Shown here: one piece after another, positions 45,724 through 54,589 of the stretch | How the letters are laid out: each line of letters starts with the position of its first letter | Position numbering within the stretch: the first letter of the stretch is position 1 | Source: Paracoccus albus | Lineage (GTDB): Bacteria; Pseudomonadota; Alphaproteobacteria; Rhodobacterales; Rhodobacteraceae | Length of the DNA stretch: 64,000 nucleotides | Assembly (NCBI RefSeq): GCF_027913035.1 | Contig: NZ_CP115775.1 | Location: forward strand, 2,378,501-2,442,500 | Direction of reading: 5' to 3' | Position numbers and translations under genes: made by a program | The notes under the pieces: generated by a model | What the model was told of the DNA's origin: nothing | Database searches by the model: none | Seen by the model: the letters and a program-made list of their open reading frames with translations, nothing else

Positions 45724-46917
45724 TCAACTTGCCCAGATCCGCAACCTGGGCAGGGTCGCCGCCGCGACCGACCACGCCAACACCCCGCAAAGCGCAATCG
45801 CCGGCACCATCGTGGCGCTCGTATTGTCCATGAAGGGCGCCACAATCGCGATCATCGCGCCGCCCGTCAGCATTTGCAGCGTGCCACCGATTGACGAGGC
45901 CAGACCGGCGATATCCGGATGTGGATCCAGCGACATCACCATCGTCGTCGGCATGACCAGGCCGAGGCAGGCATTGGCCATGAACAGCCCGGCAATCACC
46001 ACAGGCAACGCGTCAAAACCGGCCCAGATTATCATTGTCAGCAGCAACGCCATTGCGGTGAACCCAGTGATGGCGAGCGAGATCACCCGCTCCATCCCAT
46101 ATGACGCGGCCAGACGTCCGGCGAATTGCGATGCCGTGAAAAACCCGATCGCGTTGACCGCGAAGGCAAGCGAAAACCCGGTTTCGGTCAAACCATATTG
46201 GCTGGTATAGACAAAGCTGGCCGTCGACAGGAATACAAAGAAGCTGGACATGCCGAAGCCGCCGATCATGGTCAGCCCCATGAACCTGCGGTCGGTCAGC
46301 AATCGCTTCGCGCCGCTTAACATCTGTTCGATACGCACCTTACGGCGTCTGGCCGGATCCAGCGTTTCGGGCAGCACAAAAACGATCAGGGACAGGCTGA
46401 TCACCGCGGCGACGGCGAGCACGGCAAAGATTTCCCGCCAGCCGCCCCATTGCATCACCAGCGAGCCAGTAAGCGGCGCCAGCATGGGTGAGATCGAGAT
46501 CACAATCATGATCGCGGCCATCATCTTTGCAGCTTCCGGCCCGGTCGCCATGTCGCGGATCACGGCGCGAGGCACCACCATCAGCGTTGCGGCACCAAGG
46601 CCCTGCAAGCCACGGGCCGCGATAAGCCAGCCCATGCTGGGTGCGCGCGACGCCAAAACGGTGGCGACGATGAAGATGACAACCCCGATGATCATGGGCC
46701 GCTTGCGCCCGATTGCGTCCGCCATCGGGCCGTAAATCATCTGGGCAATGCCAAAGACGATGAAATAGGATGTCAGCGTATTCGCGGCGGCAGCCTCGGA
46801 CGTGCCAAGATCACGCGCGACCTCTGGCAGGGCGGGCAGATACATGTCAATCGCGAAAGGACCAACGGCGGAAAGAAGGCCCAGCACAAGAGCCATGCGG
46901 AACAAAGGATCACGCAT
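45724..46917 (-). CDS. Multidrug efflux MFS transporter, Bcr/CflA family
   Basis: A 397-residue transporter with 12 predicted membrane helices. AIDMYLPALPEVARDLGTSE near the N-terminus is the DHA1 Bcr/CflA signature, followed by GPMADAIGRKRPMIIGV (motif A) and RGLQGLGAATLMVVPRAVIRD (motif C/B region). Family members export drugs such as bicyclomycin or sulfonamides; the natural substrate here is unknown. The ATG at 46917 (MRDPLFRMAL) starts directly before helix 1; the frame to 47016 adds a non-conserved leader. Confidence 0.92.
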   Translation of the reverse strand: MRDPLFRMALVLGLLSAVGPFAIDMYLPALPEVARDLGTSEAAAANTLTSYFIVFGIAQMIYGPMADAIGRKRPMIIGVVIFIVATVLASRAPSMGWLIAARGLQGLGAATLMVVPRAVIRDMATGPEAAKMMAAIMIVISISPMLAPLTGSLVMQWGGWREIFAVLAVAAVISLSLIVFVLPETLDPARRRKVRIEQMLSGAKRLLTDRRFMGLTMIGGFGMSSFFVFLSTASFVYTSQYGLTETGFSLAFAVNAIGFFTASQFAGRLAASYGMERVISLAITGFTAMALLLTMIIWAGFDALPVVIAGLFMANACLGLVMPTTMVMSLDPHPDIAGLASSIGGTLQMLTGGAMIAIVAPFMDNTSATMVPAIALCGVLAWSVAAATLPRLRIWAS

Positions 46918-47091
46918 CGGATAACCTGAATTTTTGCAATGAGAGAGGTGGCGCAGAATCACGCCAAGGGGAAAACCGCCGCCACCGTGCCTGTTCTTTG
47001 CCAGCAAACGGCTCATTTCGCAATCGAAAATCTCGCGCAGAATGACGTTTCGCTCTCTTGATCGACGGAATACTCGGGGCTAATGGGCGGC

Positions 47092-47667
47092 ATGGCAAAG
47101 CTTTACTTCCACTATTCGACCATGAACGCGGGCAAAAGCACATTGCTGCTTCAGGCCTCGTATAACTATCGCGAACGCGGGATGGAGACGCTGCTTTTGA
47201 TTGCTTCGCTCGATGACCGGGCAGGCAATGGCGTGATCGGATCGCGCATCGGGATAGAGGCGGAGGCGACCTGTTTCGGACCCTCCGAAGATCTGTTCGC
47301 CCTGGTCCAGTCCGATCGGCGCGTGTTGTCCTGCGTATTCGTGGATGAGGCACAATTCCTGTCAGCCGATCAGGTCTGGCAGCTTGCCCGCGTCGCCGAT
47401 GACCTTGGCATTCCCGTTATGGCCTACGGTCTGCGCGTCGATTTCAGGGGAGAGCTTTTCCCCGGTTCAGCCGCACTGCTGGCACTGGCAGATGATCTGC
47501 GAGAGGTCCGGACGATCTGTCATTGCGGCCGCAAGGCCACGATGGTGATCCGGCGCGGACCGGACGGCAGGGCCCTGACAGATGGCGATCAGGTGCTGGT
47601 CGGGGGCAACGAAACCTATGTTTCGCTGTGCCGCCGCCATTGGCGGGAAGCAGTTGGCGCTACTTGA
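47092..47667 (+). CDS. tdk: Thymidine kinase
   Basis: Type II thymidine kinase, 191 residues, salvaging thymidine to dTMP. MAKLYFHYSTMNAGKSTLLLQ holds the P-loop; CVFVDEAQFLS is the DEAQ Walker B motif. The zinc-lasso cysteines are in ICHCGRKATM and LCRRHW. An ATG at 47083 is in frame, but the GGGCGG before 47092 and the conserved MAKLYF start favour 47092. Its 3' end overlaps the convergent SRPBCC gene by 8 bp. tmk, the next enzyme of dTTP synthesis, is encoded 2 kb away. Confidence 0.94.
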   Translation: MAKLYFHYSTMNAGKSTLLLQASYNYRERGMETLLLIASLDDRAGNGVIGSRIGIEAEATCFGPSEDLFALVQSDRRVLSCVFVDEAQFLSADQVWQLARVADDLGIPVMAYGLRVDFRGELFPGSAALLALADDLREVRTICHCGRKATMVIRRGPDGRALTDGDQVLVGGNETYVSLCRRHWREAVGAT

Positions 47668-48118
47668 ACATGCCGGGACGGCTTGAAATGCCGTGATCCA
47701 GCCAGATCCGCATCGTTGCGAGCATGTAGCTCCAGCCCATCACGTTGCCATAGGCGAACTTCAGCCCTTCCGGCGTGGCCGTCCACCCCGTTTCGCTGAC
47801 CTCCACCCGCGTCCGACCGGGCTCGATTTCGGCAAAGGTGAAGGTCACACGGTTTGTTCCTTCGCCCGATGGGTGCCCCCAGTCGATCACGATTCGCTCT
47901 GCCTCCACCGCTTCGGCGACCTGAACATCGAAGGGACCGGGGAAATCGGCAAACTCCCATGTCGCTGTCGTGCCGGTTGTCAGCCTGCCTTTTGCGCCAG
48001 CCGTCGTGAAATGCTGCGATAGCTTGGTCGGATCTGCCACCGCCTCATACACACGCGCGGGGGGATGATCGAAAATGCAGAAAATGGTAAAATCCATATC
48101 ATCAGCAGAAATGGACAT
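47660..48118 (-). CDS. SRPBCC domain protein (AHSA1 family)
   Basis: A 152-residue protein of the START-like hydrophobic-cavity fold: IFDHPPARVYEAVADPTKLSQHF at the N-terminus, ATWEFADFPGPFDVQVAEAVEAE, and WDHG-like C-terminal helix (YMLATMRIWLDHGISSRPG). AHSA1-like members are small ligand-binding proteins or Hsp90-activator relatives; no ligand can be named. The ATG at 48118 follows AAGGAGCG with good spacing and is preferred to upstream ATG codons. Confidence 0.85.
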   Translation of the reverse strand: MSISADDMDFTIFCIFDHPPARVYEAVADPTKLSQHFTTAGAKGRLTTGTTATWEFADFPGPFDVQVAEAVEAERIVIDWGHPSGEGTNRVTFTFAEIEPGRTRVEVSETGWTATPEGLKFAYGNVMGWSYMLATMRIWLDHGISSRPGMFK

Positions 48119-48236
48119 CTGACGCTCCTTCATGCTCACAACCTCACGATAGCTTGGTGCCGCGCGTTGCGACAAGCGGCGTCATGCGGTAATCCTGTTG
48201 TCAAAACAGGCTTTCGGCCAAACAACAGGCAACATC

Positions 48237-49379
48237 ATGCGTGCAGCAATTACCGCCCTTTTCGCCCTACTGCTTCCCTTGCAGGCGTCAGCGTTCGACA
48301 CCTCGGCCCGGTCCGCATGGGTCTATGATGTCGGCACCGGGACCGTACTGCTGGAAAAGAATGCCGATCAGCAGGTTCCGCCGGCCTCGATGTCAAAGCT
48401 GATGACAATCTACATGCTTTTCGAGGCCGTGCGCGACGGGCGTCTGCAGATGGACACGCGACTGCCGGTTTCGACCAAGGCGCGGCAGATGGAAGGCTCG
48501 ACCATGTTCCTGAACGAGCGTGATCGTCCCACCGTCGAGGAATTGATCAAGGGCATCATCGTGCTGTCGGGCAACGATGCCTGTGTCGTCGTGGCGGAAG
48601 GTCTGGCCGGAACGGAAGAAGCATTTGCCCGTCAGATGAACGATAAGGCAAAGTCGCTTGGCATGACGCAATCGAACTTTGTCAATTCGTCAGGCTGGCC
48701 CGCCCCTGACCACCTTATGACGGCCCATGATCTGGGTCTTCTGGCAGAGCGACTGGTCGAGGATTTCCCCGAGCTTTACAAATATTTCGCCATTACCGAA
48801 TTCCCTTATGACGACCGCGCACCCGCCAATCGCTTCAACCGCAACCCTTTGCTGAAACTTGGCATCGGGGCTGACGGGCTCAAGACCGGCCATACAGAGG
48901 AAGCGGGCTACGGCCTTGTCGGATCGGCCGTGCAGGGTGAGCGCCGCGTGATCTTTGTCGTCACCGGCATGGAAACCGAACAGTCCCGCGCCGAGGAGGC
49001 AGAGCGGATCGCCGCTTGGGCCTTTCGCGACTTCACCATGAAAGAAGTCGTACCCGGCGGTGAAACGGTCGCCTCCCTGCCGGTCTGGCTCGGCTCGCGC
49101 TCGCAGGTCGCGCTGACGACCGAAAACGGGCTGAATGTCCTGATGCCGGTTGGTGCCGAATCCGGTGTGACCGCCGAGGCCGTCTTTACTGGCCCGATTG
49201 AGGCGCCGATCAACAAGGGCGACAGGCTGGGAACGCTGGAAATCCAGATTCCGGGCGTGGGTCCGGCCAATGTCCCGCTGGTTGCCGCCGAAGATATTGC
49301 AGCGGCGGGCTTCTTCGGTCGCCTGAAGGGCGCGGCGTTTCGCCTTGGCGGTGAAGCCTGGCAAATGGCCCGGCAGTAG
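48237..49379 (+). CDS. dac: D-alanyl-D-alanine carboxypeptidase (PBP5/6 family)
   Basis: Periplasmic low-molecular-weight penicillin-binding protein that trims the terminal D-Ala of peptidoglycan stem peptides. 380 residues with a signal peptide (MRAAITALFALLLPLQASA). The three serine-transferase motifs are present: SMSK in PPASMSKLMT (SxxK), SGN in VLSGNDACVV, and KTG in DGLKTGHTEEAGY. The C-terminal domain (about 275-380) ends in an amphipathic stretch that could anchor it to the membrane. First gene of the run leading to tmk and holB; 5 bp separate it from tmk. Confidence 0.94.
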   Translation: MRAAITALFALLLPLQASAFDTSARSAWVYDVGTGTVLLEKNADQQVPPASMSKLMTIYMLFEAVRDGRLQMDTRLPVSTKARQMEGSTMFLNERDRPTVEELIKGIIVLSGNDACVVVAEGLAGTEEAFARQMNDKAKSLGMTQSNFVNSSGWPAPDHLMTAHDLGLLAERLVEDFPELYKYFAITEFPYDDRAPANRFNRNPLLKLGIGADGLKTGHTEEAGYGLVGSAVQGERRVIFVVTGMETEQSRAEEAERIAAWAFRDFTMKEVVPGGETVASLPVWLGSRSQVALTTENGLNVLMPVGAESGVTAEAVFTGPIEAPINKGDRLGTLEIQIPGVGPANVPLVAAEDIAAAGFFGRLKGAAFRLGGEAWQMARQ

Positions 49380-49384
49380 CGCAG

Positions 49385-49981
49385 ATGTTCATCAGCTTTG
49401 AAGGGATCGACGGCAGCGGCAAGTCCACGCAGGCGCGGCTTTTGGCCGATGCACTGCGGGCCGAGGGGCATGATGTCGTCCTGACGCGCGAACCCGGCGG
49501 CTCTGACGGGGCAGAGGCGATCCGGCGCTTGCTTGTCGAAGGCGGAACGGATCGCTGGTCGGCTGAAACCGAAATTCTGTTGTTCAACGCCGCCCGACGC
49601 GATCATTTGGAACGCACGATCATGCCGGCCCTGAAAGCCGGTAAAACCGTTGTCTCCGACCGTTTTGCAGATTCGACCCGTGTCTATCAGGGCGCGACGC
49701 GGGGTGATCTGACGGAGACGGTTGAGGCATTGCATCAGCTCATGATCGGGATAGAGCCAGACCGGACATTCGTGATCGACATCGAACCGAGAATAGGTCT
49801 GGGCCGAGGCGTTGCCCGTGGCGGGGCGGAGGATCGGTTCGAATCAATGGGCCTCGGCTTTCAGGAAACGCTTCGCACAGGCTTTGCAGCGCTTGCCCAC
49901 GCCGATCCAACCCGTGTCAGGTTGATCGACGGCAGCGGCACGGCTGAAGAGGTCGCCAGCCGCGTTCGTGCCACGCTATGA
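49385..49981 (+). CDS. tmk: Thymidylate kinase
   Basis: Phosphorylates dTMP to dTDP, 198 residues. The P-loop FISFEGIDGSGKSTQARLL opens the protein; the TMP-binding DRFADSTRVYQGATRG (DR motif) and the lid region GLGRGVARGGAEDRFE follow. The stop overlaps the holB start by 4 nt, an arrangement seen in many bacteria. Confidence 0.96.
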   Translation: MFISFEGIDGSGKSTQARLLADALRAEGHDVVLTREPGGSDGAEAIRRLLVEGGTDRWSAETEILLFNAARRDHLERTIMPALKAGKTVVSDRFADSTRVYQGATRGDLTETVEALHQLMIGIEPDRTFVIDIEPRIGLGRGVARGGAEDRFESMGLGFQETLRTGFAALAHADPTRVRLIDGSGTAEEVASRVRATL

Positions 49982-51069
49982 GCGATGAAACCCCAGAAGC
50001 CGACCGCGTACCGGGTGCCGCACATCCCCGCCACGCTGGCGCTGTCATCGGCCATGACGAGGCGGCTGGCACATTTCTTTCGGCTGCGGGGGCGTCGAGG
50101 CTGCACCATGCCTGGCTGATCACCGGCCCGCGCGGCATCGGCAAGGCGACACTCGCATGGTCAATCACAAGGTGGCTGCTTGCTGACGGGGAGCCCGGCA
50201 GCCTGCAAGTCGCACCCGACAACCCCGTTTCACGCCGCGTTGCCGCCCTGTCGGAGCCGCGCCTGCACCTTGTTCGCCGTGCCTTTGATGAAAAGACCGG
50301 TCGGCTGAAAGCAGAGATCACGGTTGATGACATCCGCGGCCTGCTGTCGTTCTTCCACATGAGTGCCGCCGAAGGGGGGCGGCGCGTGGCAATCGTGGAT
50401 GCCGCGGACGAGATGAACGGTGCCGCCGCCAACGCATTGCTGAAGGTGCTGGAGGAGCCACCAGCCGGTGGTGTCATCCTGCTGATTGCCCATCAGCCGG
50501 CGCGATTGCTGCCGACGATCAGATCCCGCTGCCGGGAATTGCGCCTGTCACCACTTTCGCCCGAGGATATGGCGGATGTTCTGTCGCGGCAGGGCATTGA
50601 TACCGATGCCTCGGCTCTCGCCGCGCTTTCGGGCGGATCTGTGGGTGAAGCGCTGAGGCTTTCCGGGCAGGACGGGTTGAAGGTTTACGCCAAGCTCGTG
50701 AATTTGTTTGGCACGCTGCCCCGCTTTGACCGAATCAAGGCGCGAGAGTTTGCTGACGGCGCCGGTGGTCGCGCAACTGCGGATGGCGATCCTTTCGATC
50801 TGCGCATCACACTGCTTGACCTGTTTCTGACCCGCCTGGCCCGCGCGGGCCTGTTGGGCGCCCCAATCCCAGAGGCCGCCGCGGGCGAGGCAGAGCTGAT
50901 GGCACGGCTTTGCCCGGACCCTGATGCGGCGCGCACCTGGGCAGGCGCACAGGCGGAACTGTCTGCGCGCGCACGCGCGGGGCGGGCGGTCAACCTTGAC
51001 CCTGCCGCGCTTGTGATGGATATGCTGATCCAACTGGCCGGGCTGGCCCCGGCGCACGCGAAAGCCTGA
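49978..51069 (+). CDS. holB: DNA polymerase III subunit delta'
   Basis: Clamp-loader subunit, 363 residues. The AAA+ nucleotide loop is GPRGIGKATLAWSITRWLL and the SRC sensor motif is in TIRSRCRELRLSPLSPEDM; ANALLKVLEEPPAGGVILLIAHQP is the conserved central segment. In Escherichia coli delta' does not hydrolyse ATP. Overlaps tmk by 4 nt and lies 3 nt before the TatD gene. Confidence 0.94.
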   Translation: MSDETPEADRVPGAAHPRHAGAVIGHDEAAGTFLSAAGASRLHHAWLITGPRGIGKATLAWSITRWLLADGEPGSLQVAPDNPVSRRVAALSEPRLHLVRRAFDEKTGRLKAEITVDDIRGLLSFFHMSAAEGGRRVAIVDAADEMNGAAANALLKVLEEPPAGGVILLIAHQPARLLPTIRSRCRELRLSPLSPEDMADVLSRQGIDTDASALAALSGGSVGEALRLSGQDGLKVYAKLVNLFGTLPRFDRIKAREFADGAGGRATADGDPFDLRITLLDLFLTRLARAGLLGAPIPEAAAGEAELMARLCPDPDAARTWAGAQAELSARARAGRAVNLDPAALVMDMLIQLAGLAPAHAKA

Positions 51070-51072
51070 CCT

Positions 51073-51879
51073 ATGCCATTTCCCGAAGCAGGCAAGGCAG
51101 TCCAGATCGTGGACAGCCATTGCCACCTTGATTTTCCCGATTTCGACGGCGAGCGCGACGCGCTGATCAACCGTGCCCGCGAAGCCGGTGTTGGCCGCAT
51201 GGTGACGATCTGCACGAAACTGAGGCAGGAACCCGACGTGCGTGCCATTGCCGAAGCGCATGAGGGCGTGTTCTATGCCGCCGGAACCCATCCGATGAGC
51301 GTCGCGGAAGAGCCTATGGTCTCGGTCGAAGACCTGGTTGCTTTGGCTGCCCATCCCAAAATGGTCGGCATCGGCGAAACCGGGCTGGATTATCACTACA
51401 CCGCCGAAAGTGCCGCCGCCCAGCAGGAATCCTTGCGCATCCATATCGAGGCCGCGCGGAAAACCGGCTTGCCGTTGATCATCCATGCCCGCGATGCTGA
51501 TGATGATATGGCCCGTATCCTGACCGAAGAACATCAAGCAGGCGCTTATAGCTGCGTCATGCACTGTTTTTCATCGGGTGCGGCACTGGCACAGGCCGCG
51601 CTTGATCTGGACTTCTATCTTTCCATGTCGGGGATCGCCGCTTTCCCGCGCTCGACAGAGTTGCGTGATATCTTCGGGTCAGCACCGATTGAGCGTATTC
51701 TGGTTGAGACGGATTCGCCTTATCTCGCGCCCCCACCTCATCGTGGCAGACGGAATGAACCTGCTTTCGTGACCCGCACCGGCGCAGTGGGCGCAGACCT
51801 GTTCGGCCTGAGCTATGAAGAGTTCGCCGCGCAGACTTCGGCCAATTTCGACAGGTTGTTCACCAAGGCGACTGCATGA
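51073..51879 (+). CDS. TatD family metal-dependent hydrolase
   Basis: TIM-barrel metal-dependent DNase family, 268 residues. Metal ligands: IVDSHCHLDFPDFDG (HxH), GIGETGLDYHY (Glu), IIHARDADDD (His), MHCFSSG (His) and ETDSPYLAPPPHRGRRNEP (Asp). TatD homologues have 3'-5' exonuclease activity and are linked to DNA repair or proofreading of D-aminoacyl products. It lies in the standard alphaproteobacterial order tmk-holB-tatD-MBL hydrolase. Confidence 0.93.
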   Translation: MPFPEAGKAVQIVDSHCHLDFPDFDGERDALINRAREAGVGRMVTICTKLRQEPDVRAIAEAHEGVFYAAGTHPMSVAEEPMVSVEDLVALAAHPKMVGIGETGLDYHYTAESAAAQQESLRIHIEAARKTGLPLIIHARDADDDMARILTEEHQAGAYSCVMHCFSSGAALAQAALDLDFYLSMSGIAAFPRSTELRDIFGSAPIERILVETDSPYLAPPPHRGRRNEPAFVTRTGAVGADLFGLSYEEFAAQTSANFDRLFTKATA

Positions 51880-52679
51880 TCCGCGTCACCGTCCTGGGCT
51901 GCGGATCATCGGGGGGCGTGCCCCGGATCGGGCAGAACTGGGGCGCCTGTGACCCTTCGAACCCTAAGAACCGCCGCCGCCGGTGCTCGATCCTGATCGA
52001 GCGGTTGGGGGAAGGCGGCATGACGCAGGTTCTGGTAGACACCGGCCCGGACATGGTGCCGCAGCTTCTGGCCACGGATGTGACGACACTTGATGCGGTG
52101 ATCTGGACCCATGCGCATGCCGATCATGTGCACGGTATCGACGACCTGCGCCAGCTTGCCTACAACGCGCGCGCCCGCGTGCAGGGCTTTGCTGATGCGC
52201 AGACGACGGCAGAACTGCGCGGTCGCTTCCACTATATTTTCGAAACGCCGCCGGGTTCTCATTATCCGCCGATATGTGACCTGCATCCACTTGACGGACC
52301 AATTCGCGTAGATGGCGCGGGCGGTGAGATCGGCGTGACCCCTTTCACCGTGGCGCATGGAGAGATCGTTTCCCTTGGCCTGAAGATTGACACGAAGGGC
52401 GGTGGGATCGTCTATCTACCCGATGTTCAGAACATTCCCGAAGCGGCTTGGGATGTCATCGGCACGCCAGAAATATTCATCTGTGATGCTTTGCGCCACG
52501 ACCCCCATCCCAGCCACGCGCATCTGGCGCTGACGCTGGACTGGCTGGCGCGCTCAGGTGCCGCAAAGGGTGTCCTGACCAACATGCATATCGACCTCGA
52601 CTATGCCACGCTTGACTCTGAAACGCCGGACAACGTCACGCCCGCATATGACGGCATGGTTCTGGAAGCCGCCATATGA
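51876..52679 (+). CDS. MBL-fold metallohydrolase (PhnP-like phosphodiesterase)
   Basis: A 267-residue metallo-beta-lactamase-fold hydrolase. It starts IRVTVLGCGSSGGVPRIG and has the metal motif TWTHAHADHVHGID-type HAHADH (in VIWTHAHADHVHGIDDLR), DVQNIPEAAWD and NMHIDLDYATL with further His/Asp ligands. PhnP-like members hydrolyse cyclic phosphates of ribose; here the position after tatD is conserved in the group and does not point to phosphonates. Overlaps tatD and the AEC gene by 4 nt each. Confidence 0.9.
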   Translation: MIRVTVLGCGSSGGVPRIGQNWGACDPSNPKNRRRRCSILIERLGEGGMTQVLVDTGPDMVPQLLATDVTTLDAVIWTHAHADHVHGIDDLRQLAYNARARVQGFADAQTTAELRGRFHYIFETPPGSHYPPICDLHPLDGPIRVDGAGGEIGVTPFTVAHGEIVSLGLKIDTKGGGIVYLPDVQNIPEAAWDVIGTPEIFICDALRHDPHPSHAHLALTLDWLARSGAAKGVLTNMHIDLDYATLDSETPDNVTPAYDGMVLEAAI

Positions 52680-53617
52680 GCGGCTTGTTTGACGTTGTCC
52701 TGCCGGTCTTTCTGGTGATCGGCTTCGGCTATCTGGTCACATGGCGTGGCTTGTTCTCGGAATCCGCGGTCGATGGCGTCATGCGATTTGCCCAGAATTT
52801 CGCGGTGCCGGTGCTGCTGTTCCACTCTGTCTCAAGGCTGGATCTGTCGGCAGAGTTCAACGTGCCGATGCTGCTGGCTTTCTATATCGGTGCATTCGCC
52901 TCTTTCACGCTCGGCGTCATGGGAGCCCGCTGGATGGGTCGTTCGCCAGAAGATGCTGTTGCGATCGGGTTTGTCTGCCTGTTCGGCAATTCGCTTTTGC
53001 TCGGCGTGCCCATCACCGAACGCGCCTACGGACCCGGAGCGCTTGCCGGGAACTGGGCCATCATCTCGATCCACTCGCCATTACTTTATACGTTCGGAAT
53101 CACGGTGATGGAGTTCACCCGCGCCCGCGGCCAGCAGCTTTCCCTCGGGCGGGTCGCTGCGCGCGCTCTGACCGGCGTGCTGCGCACACCGCTGGTCATC
53201 GGCATATTGTCAGGTCTTGTGATGAACCTGCTGCTTCAGGCAGGGCTGACACTGCCGCAAGGATTCTGGGACGGGGTTGATATGATGGCGCGGGCCGCCC
53301 TGCCCGCGGCCCTGTTTGCACTGGGTGGGATACTGTTCCGCTATCGGCCTGAAGGGGACACGCGCGTCATCATCATGTGCTGCACTGCCTCTCTGCTGGT
53401 TCATCCGACGCTGACCTATGGCTTGGGCCGTGCATTCGGACTGGACATCGCCCCGATGCGCTCTGCCGTTATGACCGCTGCCATGGCACCCGGCGTGAAC
53501 GCGTATCTATTCTCGTCTATTTATGGTGTCGCCAAGCGCGTCGCGGCCTCGACCGTGCTGGTTGGCACGGCCGCTTCGGTTCTGACGATTTCGGTCTGGC
53601 TGGCGATTCTGGGTTAA
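52676..53617 (+). CDS. AEC family transporter (auxin efflux carrier type)
   Basis: A 313-residue membrane protein with about ten helices. VVLPVFLVIGFGYLVTWRGL at the start, RFAQNFAVPVLLFHSVS, and SAVMTAAMAPGVNAYLFSSIYG near the end fit the AEC (TC 2.A.69) family; bacterial members carry organic acids such as malate or malonate. Substrate unknown. The last gene of the dac-tmk-holB-tatD-MBL run, it ends in a TTAA that is shared with the stop codon of the convergent ABC permease gene. Confidence 0.9.
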   Translation: MSGLFDVVLPVFLVIGFGYLVTWRGLFSESAVDGVMRFAQNFAVPVLLFHSVSRLDLSAEFNVPMLLAFYIGAFASFTLGVMGARWMGRSPEDAVAIGFVCLFGNSLLLGVPITERAYGPGALAGNWAIISIHSPLLYTFGITVMEFTRARGQQLSLGRVAARALTGVLRTPLVIGILSGLVMNLLLQAGLTLPQGFWDGVDMMARAALPAALFALGGILFRYRPEGDTRVIIMCCTASLLVHPTLTYGLGRAFGLDIAPMRSAVMTAAMAPGVNAYLFSSIYGVAKRVAASTVLVGTAASVLTISVWLAILG

Positions 53618-54585
53618 CCCGGACTGAGCCCGCGTATCCTCTCTGACCGGCGGCGCAGCAATTCCACCGTGGTCAGCAGCGCGATCGAAAACACCACCAG
53701 CAAGGTCGCCACGGCGAGGATAGCGGGGCTGATCTGCTCTCGGATGCCATTCCACATCTGGCGCGGAATTGTCTGCTGCTCTGGTCCTGCGATGAACAGG
53801 ACAGCCACGACCTCGTCGAAAGACGTCACAAAGGCAAACAGCGCGCCTGAAATGACGCCCGGCAAGATCAGCGGCATTGTGACCCTGAAAAAGGTGGTTC
53901 GCGGGTTGGCACCAAGGCTGGCCGCGGCCCGGTTCAGCGATTGGTCGAACCCGACAAGCGTCGCCGTCACGGTGATGATGACAAAGGGAATACCCAGCGT
54001 GGCATGGGCAAGGATGACGCCCAGATAGGTATTCGCAAGACAGCCGCTGTTCGACAAGATCGGCCCGAAGACCGCCATTGCCCAGGAATCCTGCGGCACA
54101 CATGCGGATGAATAGAAGAAGAACAGGCCCGTTGCGGTGATGATTAGCGGCACGATCATCGGCGAAATCAGCGTCGCCATGATCAGCCTGCGAAACGGCA
54201 TTTCCGGTCGCGACAGCCCAAGTGCCGCAAGGGTCCCCAGAACGGTCGCCAATATGGTCGAGAACACGCCGATAACGACAGAGTTCTTTGCCGCGTTAAC
54301 CCATTTCGAATTGGCCCACATATCCGAAAACCACGCCGCGCCGCGCGGTGCATCGGGCTGTGACATGCCGAAGGTCATCAGGCTGTCATACCACCGCATC
54401 GAAAAGCCTTCAGGCCTCAGCGCCAGCATGTCCTGCGTGAAGGTAAAATACGGCTCTGTGTTGAAGCTGAGCGGGATGATGATCAGGATCGGCGCGATCA
54501 GGAAGATGAAGATCAGCGTGCACAGCACCAGATAGCTCCAGTGCCAGATCCGTTCCAGCGGTGTCGCGTATTTCGGAAGCGCCAT
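53614..54585 (-). CDS. ABC transporter permease, PotC type (polyamine/opine family)
   Basis: Inner-membrane permease of 323 residues with six helices. RIWHWSYLVLCTLIFIFLIAPILIIIP is helix 1, and the coupling loop LNRAAASLGANPRTTFFRVTMPLILPGVISG is the EAA motif of binding-protein-dependent permeases. It contains an extra Cys-bearing loop (SACVPQDSWAMAVFGPILSN). Last gene of a four-gene operon. Substrate is probably a polyamine or related cation, by family only. Confidence 0.88.
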   Translation of the reverse strand: MALPKYATPLERIWHWSYLVLCTLIFIFLIAPILIIIPLSFNTEPYFTFTQDMLALRPEGFSMRWYDSLMTFGMSQPDAPRGAAWFSDMWANSKWVNAAKNSVVIGVFSTILATVLGTLAALGLSRPEMPFRRLIMATLISPMIVPLIITATGLFFFYSSACVPQDSWAMAVFGPILSNSGCLANTYLGVILAHATLGIPFVIITVTATLVGFDQSLNRAAASLGANPRTTFFRVTMPLILPGVISGALFAFVTSFDEVVAVLFIAGPEQQTIPRQMWNGIREQISPAILAVATLLVVFSIALLTTVELLRRRSERIRGLSPG

Positions 54586-54589
54586 CGTC